Part shown: positions 9,390-17,091 of the stretch, one piece after another | Layout: each line of letters begins with the position of its first letter | How positions within the stretch are numbered: the stretch's first letter is position 1 | Assembly (NCBI GenBank): GCA_029098185.1 | Contig: JAQXNV010000048.1 | Span: forward strand, 1-64,000 | DNA: 64,000 nt | DNA from: Oscillospiraceae bacterium | GTDB lineage: Bacteria; Bacillota; Clostridia; Oscillospirales; Acutalibacteraceae | Direction: 5' to 3' | Made by a program: the position numbers and the translations under genes | Notes under the pieces: generated by a model | Seen by the model: only the letters and a program-made list of their open reading frames with translations | The model's database searches: none | Told to the model about the DNA's origin: nothing

Positions 9390-9458
9390 AAGGAACCACT
9401 CCTTTCTATGAGAGATAAAAACAAAAGTAAGAATAACCGTTTATCCGGCTGTTTCAAC

Positions 9459-9487
9459 AGCATAGCATAAAATGGAGCAAAAGTCCA
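9459..9487 (-). promoter_or_regulatory. Candidate cstA promoter
   Basis: Minus-strand TGGACT, 17 bp, TATGCT. Both boxes are imperfect; position fits an untranslated leader of about 65 nt. Confidence 0.45.
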
Positions 9488-9709
9488 CAAAACAGGTAGA
9501 AATTATCAGCTACAGTTTCTGGAAATTTTTCTGGAAAAAGAGGAAAGCCAAGGGAAAGGGACACATCGACACAGTTACAGGATACCCGGCAACTGTTGTG
9601 ACTTACAGCAAATGGGGAAATTTTAGATGGAAATTTGTGAATAATGGCCCAAAGAAGAGAGCAAACATTGAAATTCGTGTTTTTGTTGAAAAAACCGAAG
9701 GAGTTTTTG

Positions 9710-9738
9710 TTGATTTTAACACAAATTTGTGATAGAAT
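9710..9738 (+). promoter_or_regulatory. lysR promoter with internal palindromic operator
   Basis: TTGATT, 17 bp, TAGAAT. The spacer holds the perfect 12-bp palindrome CACAAATTTGTG (9720-9731), a natural site for repression of this promoter, most simply by the LysR protein itself. The promoter position rules out a GTG at 9729 as the translation start. Confidence 0.65.
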
Positions 9739-9773
9739 CATTTGGGGATTTTTTAAGATGGAATGGGGTGCGT

Positions 9774-10718
9774 TTGACATTGAATATTTTGCATCTGCGC
9801 TATGCGCTGGAGGTGGAAAAAACGGGCTCCATCACCAGTGCGGCAGACCATTTGTTTGTCGGGCAGCCAAATTTGAGCAAAGCCATTAAAGAACTGGAGA
9901 GCTTTATTGGCATCACGATCTTTAAGCGGACCTCCAAGGGGATGATCCCTACCCAGAAGGGCGCGGAATTTTTAAACAATGCCAGGAAAGTCATTTCCAA
10001 GATCGACGAGCTGGACAATATGTACAGCATGGGCAAGGTGAAAAAACGATTCTTTAACGTATCGGTGCCGCGGGCGTCGTATGTGTCGCTGGCATTCACC
10101 CGCTTTTTGGAGGGACTGGACGAAGGTGAGCGGCTGGAGGTCAACTTTAAGGAGACAAACTCTCTGGAGGCGGTGCGCAATATTCTGGAGAACGAGTATA
10201 ATCTGGGCATCATCCGCTACCACGCCGATTACGAGAAATATTTTCTCAATCTGCTGGAGGCCAAAAACATCCACGCCCACACGCTTTGGGAGTTCGACTG
10301 CGTCGTGGTCATGTCAAAGCATCATCCCCTGGCCAAAAAGAAGAAGCTCACCTGGGAGGACCTGCGGGGCTACACCATGCTGGTCCATGGCGATACGGCG
10401 ATCCCGTCGGTGACCCATTCGGAGATGCAGGTGCCGGAGATGGTGGAGAACATCGACCGGAAGATCTACCTTTATGAGCGGGGCAGTCAGATGGATCTGC
10501 TGCGGAGCGTCAGCGGGACGTATATGCTGGTGTCGCCGATCCCGGAGGAGCTGCTGAAGGCCAATGGGCTGATCCTGCGCAAGTGCAGCGGACTAAAGGG
10601 CCGCTATAAAGACGTGATCATCTATCCCAAAAACTATAAGCTCAAGCGGTTGGATAAGGAATTTATCGAATCGCTCTACAGCGTGAAGGACGCGCTGGAA
10701 AAAAACACCTATTCCTGA
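9774..10718 (+). CDS. LysR family transcriptional regulator
   Basis: 314 aa. The N-terminal winged helix (MTLNILHLRYALEVEKTGSI, then AADHLFVGQPNLSKAIKELE) is typical LysR; the rest is the periplasmic-binding-like effector domain. I start at TTG 9774 because the promoter lies just upstream, leaving the longer frame untranslated, and because the family usually begins right here. It is divergent from cstA and upstream of the alcohol dehydrogenase operon, so either could be its target. The palindrome in its own promoter suggests autoregulation. Effector unknown. Confidence 0.9.
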   Translation: MTLNILHLRYALEVEKTGSITSAADHLFVGQPNLSKAIKELESFIGITIFKRTSKGMIPTQKGAEFLNNARKVISKIDELDNMYSMGKVKKRFFNVSVPRASYVSLAFTRFLEGLDEGERLEVNFKETNSLEAVRNILENEYNLGIIRYHADYEKYFLNLLEAKNIHAHTLWEFDCVVVMSKHHPLAKKKKLTWEDLRGYTMLVHGDTAIPSVTHSEMQVPEMVENIDRKIYLYERGSQMDLLRSVSGTYMLVSPIPEELLKANGLILRKCSGLKGRYKDVIIYPKNYKLKRLDKEFIESLYSVKDALEKNTYS

Positions 10719-10782
10719 GTAGGTGGTATTGCCGGAAATATATGGTTCCATTCCTATTTTATCATTCCATCTTTCAGCACTT

Positions 10783-10802
10783 TGTGTTAAATTATTAACG
10801 AA
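10783..10802. promoter_or_regulatory. Candidate Rex operator (Rex box)
   Basis: GTTAAATTATTAAC (10786-10799) reproduces the core of the clostridial Rex consensus TTGTTAAnnnnTTAACAA, with flanks TGT and GAA. It lies 46 bp before the start of an operon that itself encodes a Rex-family protein. Confidence 0.65.
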
Positions 10803-10847
10803 TAAAATAATTTCACAAAAAAATCAATTTTCAGGAGGCAAATGATT

Positions 10848-12029
10848 ATGGCTCGTTTTACATTACCAAGAGATATTTATTATGGCAAAGGTGCACTGGA
10901 GACCTTAAAGACACTGAAAGGGCATCGTGCAATGGTCGTTGTTGGCGGCGGTTCCATGAAGCGCTTTGGTTTTCTGGATCAGGCAGTCAATTATCTGAAG
11001 GAAGCCGGCATGGAGGTTCAGCTTTTTGAGAACGTTGAGCCGGATCCGTCTGTAGAGACCGTTATGCGCGGCGCAAAGGCCATGCAGGAGTTCCAGCCGG
11101 ATTGGATCGTCGCAATGGGCGGCGGTTCCCCCATCGATGCCGCAAAGGCCATGTGGGTATTCTATGAGTATCCGGACACCAGCTTTGAGGATCTGATCAC
11201 CCCATTCAGCTTCCCAGAGCTGCGCCAGAAGGCAAAGTTCCTGGCCATCCCGTCCACTTCCGGTACAGCTACCGAGGTAACGGCATTCTCCGTTATCACA
11301 GATTATCACAAGGGCATCAAGTATCCGCTGGCTGACTTCAACATCACCCCAGACGTTGCCCTGGTAGACCCGGCACTGGCAGAGACAATGCCCCAGAAGC
11401 TGACCGCTCACACCGGCATGGACGCGTTGACCCATGCTATCGAGGCGTATGTATCTACCATGAACAGCCCGTTCACCGATCCGCTGGCACTCAAGGCTAT
11501 CCATATGGTCTTTGATTATCTGCCGGATTCCTACAACGGCGACAAGAACGCCAGAGAGCAGATGCACTACGCACAGTGCCTGGCCGGCATGGCATTCTCC
11601 AATGCGCTGCTGGGCATCGTCCACTCCATGGCACACAAGACTGGTGCGGCATTCTCCACCGGCCACATTCCGCACGGCTGCGCAAACGCCATTTATCTGC
11701 CTTATGTCATCCAGTACAATGCTAAGGACGAGACAGCGAAGAAGCGTTATGCAGACATCGCAAGATCTGTAGACATTGCTGGCAGCACCGATGATGAGCT
11801 GGTAGCAGGTCTGTGCAAGAAGATCGACGAATACAATGTGAAGCTGAACATTCCAAAGACCTTAAAGGAGTTTGGCATCAACGAGGACGAATTTAAAGAG
11901 AAGGTAGCAACCATCGCAGAAGCAGCCGTAGGCGACGCCTGCACCGGTTCCAACCCGAGAGCGATTACGCCAGCGGAGATGGAGAAGCTGCTCACCTGCA
12001 CTTACTACGGAACAAAAGTAGAGTTCTAA
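10848..12029 (+). CDS. Iron-containing alcohol dehydrogenase
   Basis: 393 aa NAD(P)-dependent type III alcohol dehydrogenase. The dinucleotide motif GGGSPIDAAKAMW (about residues 97-109), the block STSGTATEVTAFSVITD and the metal-binding region around DALTHAIEAYVS and HSMAHKTGAAFSTGHIPHG are all intact. Probable role: reduction of an aldehyde (butanal/ethanal class) to alcohol for NADH disposal. AGGAGG stands 9 nt before the second ATG and only 3 nt before the first, so the second is chosen. It leads the nfnAB-rex unit and has a Rex-like operator in front, consistent with control by the NADH/NAD ratio. Confidence 0.93.
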   Translation: MARFTLPRDIYYGKGALETLKTLKGHRAMVVVGGGSMKRFGFLDQAVNYLKEAGMEVQLFENVEPDPSVETVMRGAKAMQEFQPDWIVAMGGGSPIDAAKAMWVFYEYPDTSFEDLITPFSFPELRQKAKFLAIPSTSGTATEVTAFSVITDYHKGIKYPLADFNITPDVALVDPALAETMPQKLTAHTGMDALTHAIEAYVSTMNSPFTDPLALKAIHMVFDYLPDSYNGDKNAREQMHYAQCLAGMAFSNALLGIVHSMAHKTGAAFSTGHIPHGCANAIYLPYVIQYNAKDETAKKRYADIARSVDIAGSTDDELVAGLCKKIDEYNVKLNIPKTLKEFGINEDEFKEKVATIAEAAVGDACTGSNPRAITPAEMEKLLTCTYYGTKVEF

Positions 12030-12066
12030 TAGAAAATCCAAATCATAGGAGGGTACGAGTACATCC

Positions 12067-12912
12067 ATGTATAAAATTTTGCGGAAACAAAGATTGAATC
12101 CCACCGTTACGCTGATGGAGATCGAAGCACCCCAGGTTGCCAAAAAGGCAGAGCCGGGTCAGTTCATCATTCTGCGTACCGATGAAAACGGCGAGCGGAT
12201 CCCGCTGACCATTGCCGATTTTGACCGGGAAAAGGGCACCATCACCATCATTTTCCAGATCGTTGGCGAAACTACCACTGAGCTGGACGAGATGGAGGTC
12301 GGCCAGGAGCTTCACGACTTTGCCGGCCCTCTGGGCACACCGACCCACACTGAAGGTCTAAGGAAGGTCGCTGTTATCGGCGGCGGCGTAGGCTGCGCCA
12401 TTGCGTTCCCCGTTGCCAAGAAGCTCAGCGAGCAGGGCACGGAGGTCCATTCCATCGTCGGCTTTCGGAACAAAGACCTGGTCATCCTGGAGGATGAGTT
12501 CCGTGCAGTCAGCAAGGTCATGCGCGTCATGACCGATGACGGCAGCCACGGCACGAAAGGTCTTGTCACCGATGCCCTGAAGGAGCTGATCGAATCCGGT
12601 GAGCAGTACGATGAAGTCATCGCCATCGGCCCCATCATCATGATGAAATTCGTTTCCCAGCTCACAAAGCAGTACAACATCAAGACGGTCGTCAGCATGA
12701 ACCCGATCATGATCGACGGTACCGGTATGTGCGGCGGCTGCCGGCTGATCGTTGGCGGCGAGACAAAGTTTGCCTGTGTAGATGGTCCTGATTTTGACGG
12801 TCATCTGGTAGACTTTGACGGCCTGATGAAGCGCAACGGTATGTACCGTGAGTTTGAACAGCACAAGCGTGATGAGCACTGCAGACTGATGCAAAAGGGA
12901 GGGGAACAGTAA
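12067..12912 (+). CDS. nfnA: NfnA: NADH-dependent ferredoxin:NADP+ oxidoreductase small subunit
   Basis: 281 aa flavoprotein of the ferredoxin-NADP reductase fold (FAD region about 1-95, NAD region from VAVIGGGVGCAIAFP). The C-terminal [2Fe-2S] site shows D217, C222, C225 and C237, the Asp-plus-three-Cys pattern known from NfnA. With NfnB it would perform flavin-based electron bifurcation, linking NADPH to NADH and ferredoxin. A homologous pair, sulfide dehydrogenase SudBA, cannot be separated by sequence alone. The AGGAGG is 14 nt from the ATG, longer than usual. Its stop overlaps the nfnB start by one base. Confidence 0.9.
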   Translation: MYKILRKQRLNPTVTLMEIEAPQVAKKAEPGQFIILRTDENGERIPLTIADFDREKGTITIIFQIVGETTTELDEMEVGQELHDFAGPLGTPTHTEGLRKVAVIGGGVGCAIAFPVAKKLSEQGTEVHSIVGFRNKDLVILEDEFRAVSKVMRVMTDDGSHGTKGLVTDALKELIESGEQYDEVIAIGPIIMMKFVSQLTKQYNIKTVVSMNPIMIDGTGMCGGCRLIVGGETKFACVDGPDFDGHLVDFDGLMKRNGMYREFEQHKRDEHCRLMQKGGEQ

Positions 12913-14306
12913 TGGATGAGTGGAAGAAAGTTCCAATGCCTGTTGCCGACCCGAATGTCCGCAACAAGAACTTTGAGGAAGTAGCCCAGGGCTATACAGA
13001 AGAACAGGCCCTTGCCGAGGCCAGCCGGTGCTTTACCTGTAAGCACCGTCCCTGCGTCAAGGGTTGTCCGGTCGGCGTGCCGATCCCGGAGTTTATTGCC
13101 AAGATGAAGGTGGGCGATTTTGAGGGCGCTGCGGAGAAGATCCGTGAAATGAACCTGATGCCGGCTATCTGCGGCCGTGTCTGCCCCCAGGAAAAGCAGT
13201 GCGAGAGCCTGTGCGTCCGGGGCCGTCAGGGCGAAGCGGTCTCCATCGGTCGTCTGGAGCGGTTTGCCGCCGACTATATGCGGGCACACCACACCGACGC
13301 ACCAAAAGAAAAGCCGGAGACCAACGGCATTAAGGTAGCCGTTGTCGGTTCCGGCCCTGCAGGCCTGACCTGCGCTGGCGAGCTGGCCAGAAAAGGCTAC
13401 GAAGTCACCGTATTTGAGGCGCTCCACAAAGCTGGCGGCGTGCTGGAATATGGTATTCCGGAATTCCGTCTGCCAAAGGAGATCGTGGACAACGAGATCC
13501 ACAACCTGGAGCTGCTGGGCGTTACGGTCAAGACCAACTACATCGTCGGCAAGACAGCAACCATCGACGAGCTCATGGCCGAGGAAGGCTTCAAGGCTGT
13601 CTTTATCGGTAGCGGCGCCGGCCTGCCAAACTTCATGAATATTCCCGGCGAGGAGCTCAACGGTGTTTACTCCGCCAACGAATTCCTCACCAGAATCAAT
13701 CTGATGAAAGCTTATAAGAAAGAGTCCGCCACACCGATCATGCAGGCAAAGCACGTTTCCGTCATCGGCGGCGGTAACGTGGCCATGGATGCTGCCCGCT
13801 GTGCCCTGCGCATCGGCGCGGAAAGCGTCAGCATCGTCTATCGCCGGACAGAGAAAGAACTGCCGGCTAGACTGGAAGAGATCGAGCACGCCAAGGAAGA
13901 GGGCGTACAGTTCTGCCTGCTGACCAATCCTGTCTCCATTGAGGACGACGGCAATGGCTGGGTCGGCGGTCTCAAGTGCGTCAAGATGGAACTGGGTGAG
14001 CCGGATGCTACCGGCAGAGCCCGTCCAGTGCCGATCCCGGGCAGCGAGTTCATTCTGGATACCGACTGCGTCGTCATGGCCATCGGTAACTCCCCGAACC
14101 CGCTCATCAGCAGAACCACCGAGGGCCTGCAGGTGAATAAGCACGGCTGCCTCGTCCTGCGGGATACAGAGACCTGGATCACCACCCGTGACGGCATTTA
14201 TGCCGGCGGTGACGCAGTGACCGGTGCCGCAACGGTTATTCTGGCCATGGGCGCTGGTAAAGCGGCAGCGGCTTCCATCGATACCTATTTGCAGGAAAAC
14301 AAATAA
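12912..14306 (+). CDS. nfnB: NfnB: NADH-dependent ferredoxin:NADP+ oxidoreductase large subunit
   Basis: 464 aa, glutamate-synthase-beta family. The N terminus carries two four-Cys sets for [4Fe-4S] clusters: C40/C43/C48/C52 and C87/C91/C97/C101. Two Rossmann folds follow: FAD at VAVVGSGPAGLTCAGELA, and NADPH at VSVIGGGNVAMDAARCALR with YRRTEKELPAR. TaATG overlap with nfnA implies coupled translation. Annotation pipelines often call this GltD, but no gltB partner is nearby and the preceding gene is NfnA, so Nfn is preferred. Confidence 0.92.
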   Translation: MDEWKKVPMPVADPNVRNKNFEEVAQGYTEEQALAEASRCFTCKHRPCVKGCPVGVPIPEFIAKMKVGDFEGAAEKIREMNLMPAICGRVCPQEKQCESLCVRGRQGEAVSIGRLERFAADYMRAHHTDAPKEKPETNGIKVAVVGSGPAGLTCAGELARKGYEVTVFEALHKAGGVLEYGIPEFRLPKEIVDNEIHNLELLGVTVKTNYIVGKTATIDELMAEEGFKAVFIGSGAGLPNFMNIPGEELNGVYSANEFLTRINLMKAYKKESATPIMQAKHVSVIGGGNVAMDAARCALRIGAESVSIVYRRTEKELPARLEEIEHAKEEGVQFCLLTNPVSIEDDGNGWVGGLKCVKMELGEPDATGRARPVPIPGSEFILDTDCVVMAIGNSPNPLISRTTEGLQVNKHGCLVLRDTETWITTRDGIYAGGDAVTGAATVILAMGAGKAAAASIDTYLQENK

Positions 14307-14373
14307 TTTGTGCATAGAAGCGTTTGAGGGATGAAAGGATTTTTGCGCGAAACGAAGAGAGGGAACAAAATTT

Positions 14374-15027
14374 ATGGAACAATCGAAAACACTGGCACAT
14401 GAAGTGGTTCAGCGGTTATCGCTGTATCTCAACTACTTAAAAACACTGCCGGAGAATGGACCTGCCAACATCACAGCGGAAAAGCTGGGCGAAGCCGTTG
14501 ATGTCGCAGGGTGTCAGGTGGTGTCCGATCTGCAAAATGTTGGTGCGGAAAATCATCCAAAGATCGGTTACATCACGGAGTATCTCCTTGCGGACATCGA
14601 GCGCACCCTGGGTTACGACAACGTGGACCGGGCGATCCTGGTCGGCGTAGGCCACCTGGGCAAGGCGATCCTGTCCTATCCGGGCTTTGCCAATTACGGA
14701 CTACACATCCTGGCAGCCTTTGATACAGACCCGGCTGTCATCGGGACACAGGTCAACAACATCCCGGTGCATGATGTAGCGGAAATGGCAGCAGTGTGCG
14801 GTGATTTGGGCGTTCATATCGGCATTATTACTGCGCCGGCAAAATTTGCCCAGTCTATTGCGGACCAGATGGTCGATTGTGATATACGGGGCATCTGGAA
14901 CTTTGCGCCGACGCACCTGAAGGTGCCGGACACCGTTTTGGTGGAAAATGAAAACATCGCAGATTCTCTTGTGATCCTGTCTCAGCGTCTCGCGGATCAG
15001 ATCGTCACCAAGGAGCTGGAGCAGTAA
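14374..15027 (+). CDS. rex: Rex-family redox-sensing repressor
   Basis: 217 aa. An N-terminal winged helix (RLSLYLNYLKTLPE, then ITAEKLGEAVDVAGCQVVSDLQ) is joined to a Rossmann NADH-sensing domain with GVGHLGKAILSYPGF and AAFDTDPAVIGT, the standard Rex architecture and length. The recognition helix differs from the common SPALIRKDLS form (AGCQVVSDLQ). In other Bacillota Rex represses alcohol dehydrogenase, hydrogenase and electron-transfer genes when NADH is low. Here it is the last gene after adh-nfnA-nfnB, and a matching palindrome lies before the operon, suggesting autoregulation. GAGAGGGAAC precedes the ATG. Confidence 0.9.
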   Translation: MEQSKTLAHEVVQRLSLYLNYLKTLPENGPANITAEKLGEAVDVAGCQVVSDLQNVGAENHPKIGYITEYLLADIERTLGYDNVDRAILVGVGHLGKAILSYPGFANYGLHILAAFDTDPAVIGTQVNNIPVHDVAEMAAVCGDLGVHIGIITAPAKFAQSIADQMVDCDIRGIWNFAPTHLKVPDTVLVENENIADSLVILSQRLADQIVTKELEQ

Positions 15028-15070
15028 CACATCCAGCGTAGACGATCCCATAGAATCCAAAATCAGAAAG

Positions 15071-15103
15071 GCATCCCTGTCCATAGCGGCAGGGATGTTT
15101 TTG
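15071..15103 (+). terminator. Terminator of the adh-nfnAB-rex operon
   Basis: GCATCCCTG / CAGGGATG stem with T-run. Confidence 0.85.
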
Positions 15104-15302
15104 CGTGTAGGGAGAGTGCTATGAGGAGAACTGATCGCTTCTGCAAAAGCGGACAAACTGCCCCCGATGGGGCGGCTGCGCTGTTTGCCGATGCCATCAC
15201 GGCGAAAAAAGCAACTTGCCCCACTGTGAAAAACTTGCGGAAAAATCCGGCGCAAAGAGGAGCGCCGCAGCCCAAAAGGCAGCAAAACCTGACGGCACAA
15301 AG

Positions 15303-15330
15303 AAAACCCCCGGATCAAACCGGGGGTTTT
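15303..15330. terminator. Terminator of the hydrogenase operon
   Basis: Perfect inverted repeat AAAACCCCCGG / CCGGGGGTTTT with a 6-nt loop, U-run on both strands. Confidence 0.9.
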
Positions 15331-15347
15331 CTGCATGAAGATGTGAT

Positions 15348-17090
15348 TTAAAAGGTATCTGCGGAAGAAGCCTTTTTCTGCTGGTGATAATGGGTGTGCA
15401 GCAGATGATGGGCCTTTTCGCTCAGAGGCTTGCCGAGGAACTTATCGTAAACAGCAATGATGTCCGGATTCTCGTGAGACTTCCGATAAGGGAGGTTCTC
15501 GTCGATGTCATAGAGGGCATCCTGGCGCAGTTCCTTCATCTGGAAGGTGGTGTTGACTGGCTGTCCGCCGCCGCCGATGCAGCCGCCTGGGCAGGCCATC
15601 ACTTCGATGAAGGTGTAATCTGCCGTGCCGTTTTCGATCATCTGCACCACGGTTTCCGCATTTTTCAGGCCGTGGGCAATGGCTACCTTAATGGAGGTGT
15701 CGCCCAGCGGAATGACCGCTTCCCGGACGCCTTCGTTGCCGCGCACAGCGTTGAACTCGATCTTGCCCAATGTCTCGCCGGTAACAGCTTCTGCCACAGT
15801 GCGCAGAGCCGCTTCCATTACGCCGCCAGTGTTGCCAAAAATTGCGCCGGCGCCGGAGCCGATGCCCAGAGGGCTGTCAAAGTCGCTTTCGGGCATATGC
15901 GGGAAGTCCAGACCGACATACTTGATCATCTTAGCCAGCTCTCTGGTGGTGATGACAATGTCCACATCCCGGTGGCCGTCAGCTTCCATTTCGGGACGAG
16001 CGGCCTCGTATTTTTTCGCAACGCAGGGCATGACGGAAACCGTCACGATGTTGTCCGGATCAATGCCGGCGACCTGTGCGTAGTAGGACTTGGAGATGGC
16101 GCCGAACATTTGCTGGGGAGACTTAGAGGAGGAGAGGTACTCCAACAGATCGCTGTGATGCTTTTCCATGTAGTTGACCCAACCCGGGCTGCAGGAGGTG
16201 ATCATAGGTAGCTTGCCGCCATTTTGGATGCGGTCCAGCAGCTCGTGGCCTTCCTCCATAATGGTCAGGTCGGCGCCGAAGTTGGTGTCAAATACCCGGT
16301 CAAAGCCGATGATCCGCAGGGCGGTGACCATCTGGCCGGTGACGATGCTGCCCTTGGGCAGACCGAAGGCGTCGCCCAGAGCCACACGGACAGATGGCGC
16401 TACCTGGACGATAACGTGTTTCTGCGGATCGTGGAGCGCATCCCATACCTTCTGGGTGTCGTCTTTTTCCACGATGGAGCCGACGGGGCAGACGGTGCTG
16501 CACTGGCCGCACAGGATACAGTCGGTATGCTCGAAGGGCTTCTTGTAGGCCGTTGTGACGGCAAAGTTCTCGGAACGGCCGGAATAGGTCAGAGCAGCAA
16601 CGCCCTGGCTCTCGATGCAGGCACGGACACACCGGCCGCACTTGATACATTTGGACATATCCCGGATGAGGCTGGGATTGTCGTCCTGGACGGGAGTCGT
16701 ATCATAAACGTGGAGCATATTGGGCTTTACCAAATTGAACCGGCTGCAAAGGGCCTGCAGTTCGCAGTTCTGGTTTCTGGGGCAGGCCAGACAGTCTACG
16801 TTGTGGTTGGCCATGATCATTTCCAGCACACCGACCTGAGTCTCCCGCACTTTTTTGGTGTCGGTAAAGACTTCCATGCCTTCCCAGCAAACGGTGGAGC
16901 AGGCGGCCAACAGCTTACGGCTGCCCTTGACCTCGACCACACAGATCCGGCAGTGGGCCTTGATCTCCTGGTCTGGGAAGTAGCAGAGGTGGGGGATGTC
17001 GATGCCGATCTGCTTGGCGGCGTCGATGATGCGCGTACCTTTTTTCACCGAAAGCGGCAAATTATTGATTTTCAGATTTACCATTTCCAT
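15348..17090 (-). CDS. hydA: [FeFe] hydrogenase catalytic subunit, NAD-linked type
   Basis: 580 aa. Domains in order: N-terminal [2Fe-2S] ferredoxin-like (C36, C47, C50, C64); His-ligated [4Fe-4S] (H96, C100, C103, C109); 2x[4Fe-4S] ferredoxin (C148/151/154/158 and C191/194/197/201); and the H-cluster domain. The latter shows TSCSPGW (C300), MPCVAKKYE (C356) and EVMACPGGCIGGGG (C500, C504), so the active site is complete. It makes or consumes H2 in the cytoplasm using electrons from HydB/HydC. It has no extra C-terminal [2Fe-2S] domain. Its ATG is one base after the hydB stop. Confidence 0.95.
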   Translation of the reverse strand: MEMVNLKINNLPLSVKKGTRIIDAAKQIGIDIPHLCYFPDQEIKAHCRICVVEVKGSRKLLAACSTVCWEGMEVFTDTKKVRETQVGVLEMIMANHNVDCLACPRNQNCELQALCSRFNLVKPNMLHVYDTTPVQDDNPSLIRDMSKCIKCGRCVRACIESQGVAALTYSGRSENFAVTTAYKKPFEHTDCILCGQCSTVCPVGSIVEKDDTQKVWDALHDPQKHVIVQVAPSVRVALGDAFGLPKGSIVTGQMVTALRIIGFDRVFDTNFGADLTIMEEGHELLDRIQNGGKLPMITSCSPGWVNYMEKHHSDLLEYLSSSKSPQQMFGAISKSYYAQVAGIDPDNIVTVSVMPCVAKKYEAARPEMEADGHRDVDIVITTRELAKMIKYVGLDFPHMPESDFDSPLGIGSGAGAIFGNTGGVMEAALRTVAEAVTGETLGKIEFNAVRGNEGVREAVIPLGDTSIKVAIAHGLKNAETVVQMIENGTADYTFIEVMACPGGCIGGGGQPVNTTFQMKELRQDALYDIDENLPYRKSHENPDIIAVYDKFLGKPLSEKAHHLLHTHYHQQKKASSADTF

Positions 17091-17091
17091 G

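Larger units (their letters stand above)
9390..9773. other. Divergent cstA / lysR regulatory region
   Basis: No believable gene. It holds the cstA promoter on the minus strand, the lysR promoter on the plus strand and a 12-bp palindrome within the latter. The roughly 200 bp between them show no further structure I can defend. Confidence 0.6.
15028..15347. other. Convergent intergenic region rex / hydA
   Basis: Contains two terminators, one at each end. The middle 200 bp hold a 76-codon plus-strand frame that runs through the second terminator and lacks a believable ribosome site; I see no gene. Confidence 0.7.

Noticed and set aside
9472..9732. 86-codon gene between cstA and lysR
   Set aside because: Overlaps the lysR promoter and the cstA promoter; translation has no features.
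10706..10725. Terminator after lysR (CACCTA/TAGGTG hairpin)
   Set aside because: Overlaps the stop codon and has no T-run; could be chance.
12912..14306. Glutamate synthase small subunit GltD
   Set aside because: No GltB; preceding overlapping gene is NfnA with the matching [2Fe-2S] pattern.
12801..14315. 504-codon open frame antisense to nfnB
   Set aside because: It mirrors codon bias of a complete, motif-bearing gene on the other strand, and its translation has no family features.
15121..15351. 76-codon plus-strand gene
   Set aside because: Runs through the hydrogenase terminator, low-complexity basic translation, no ribosome site.
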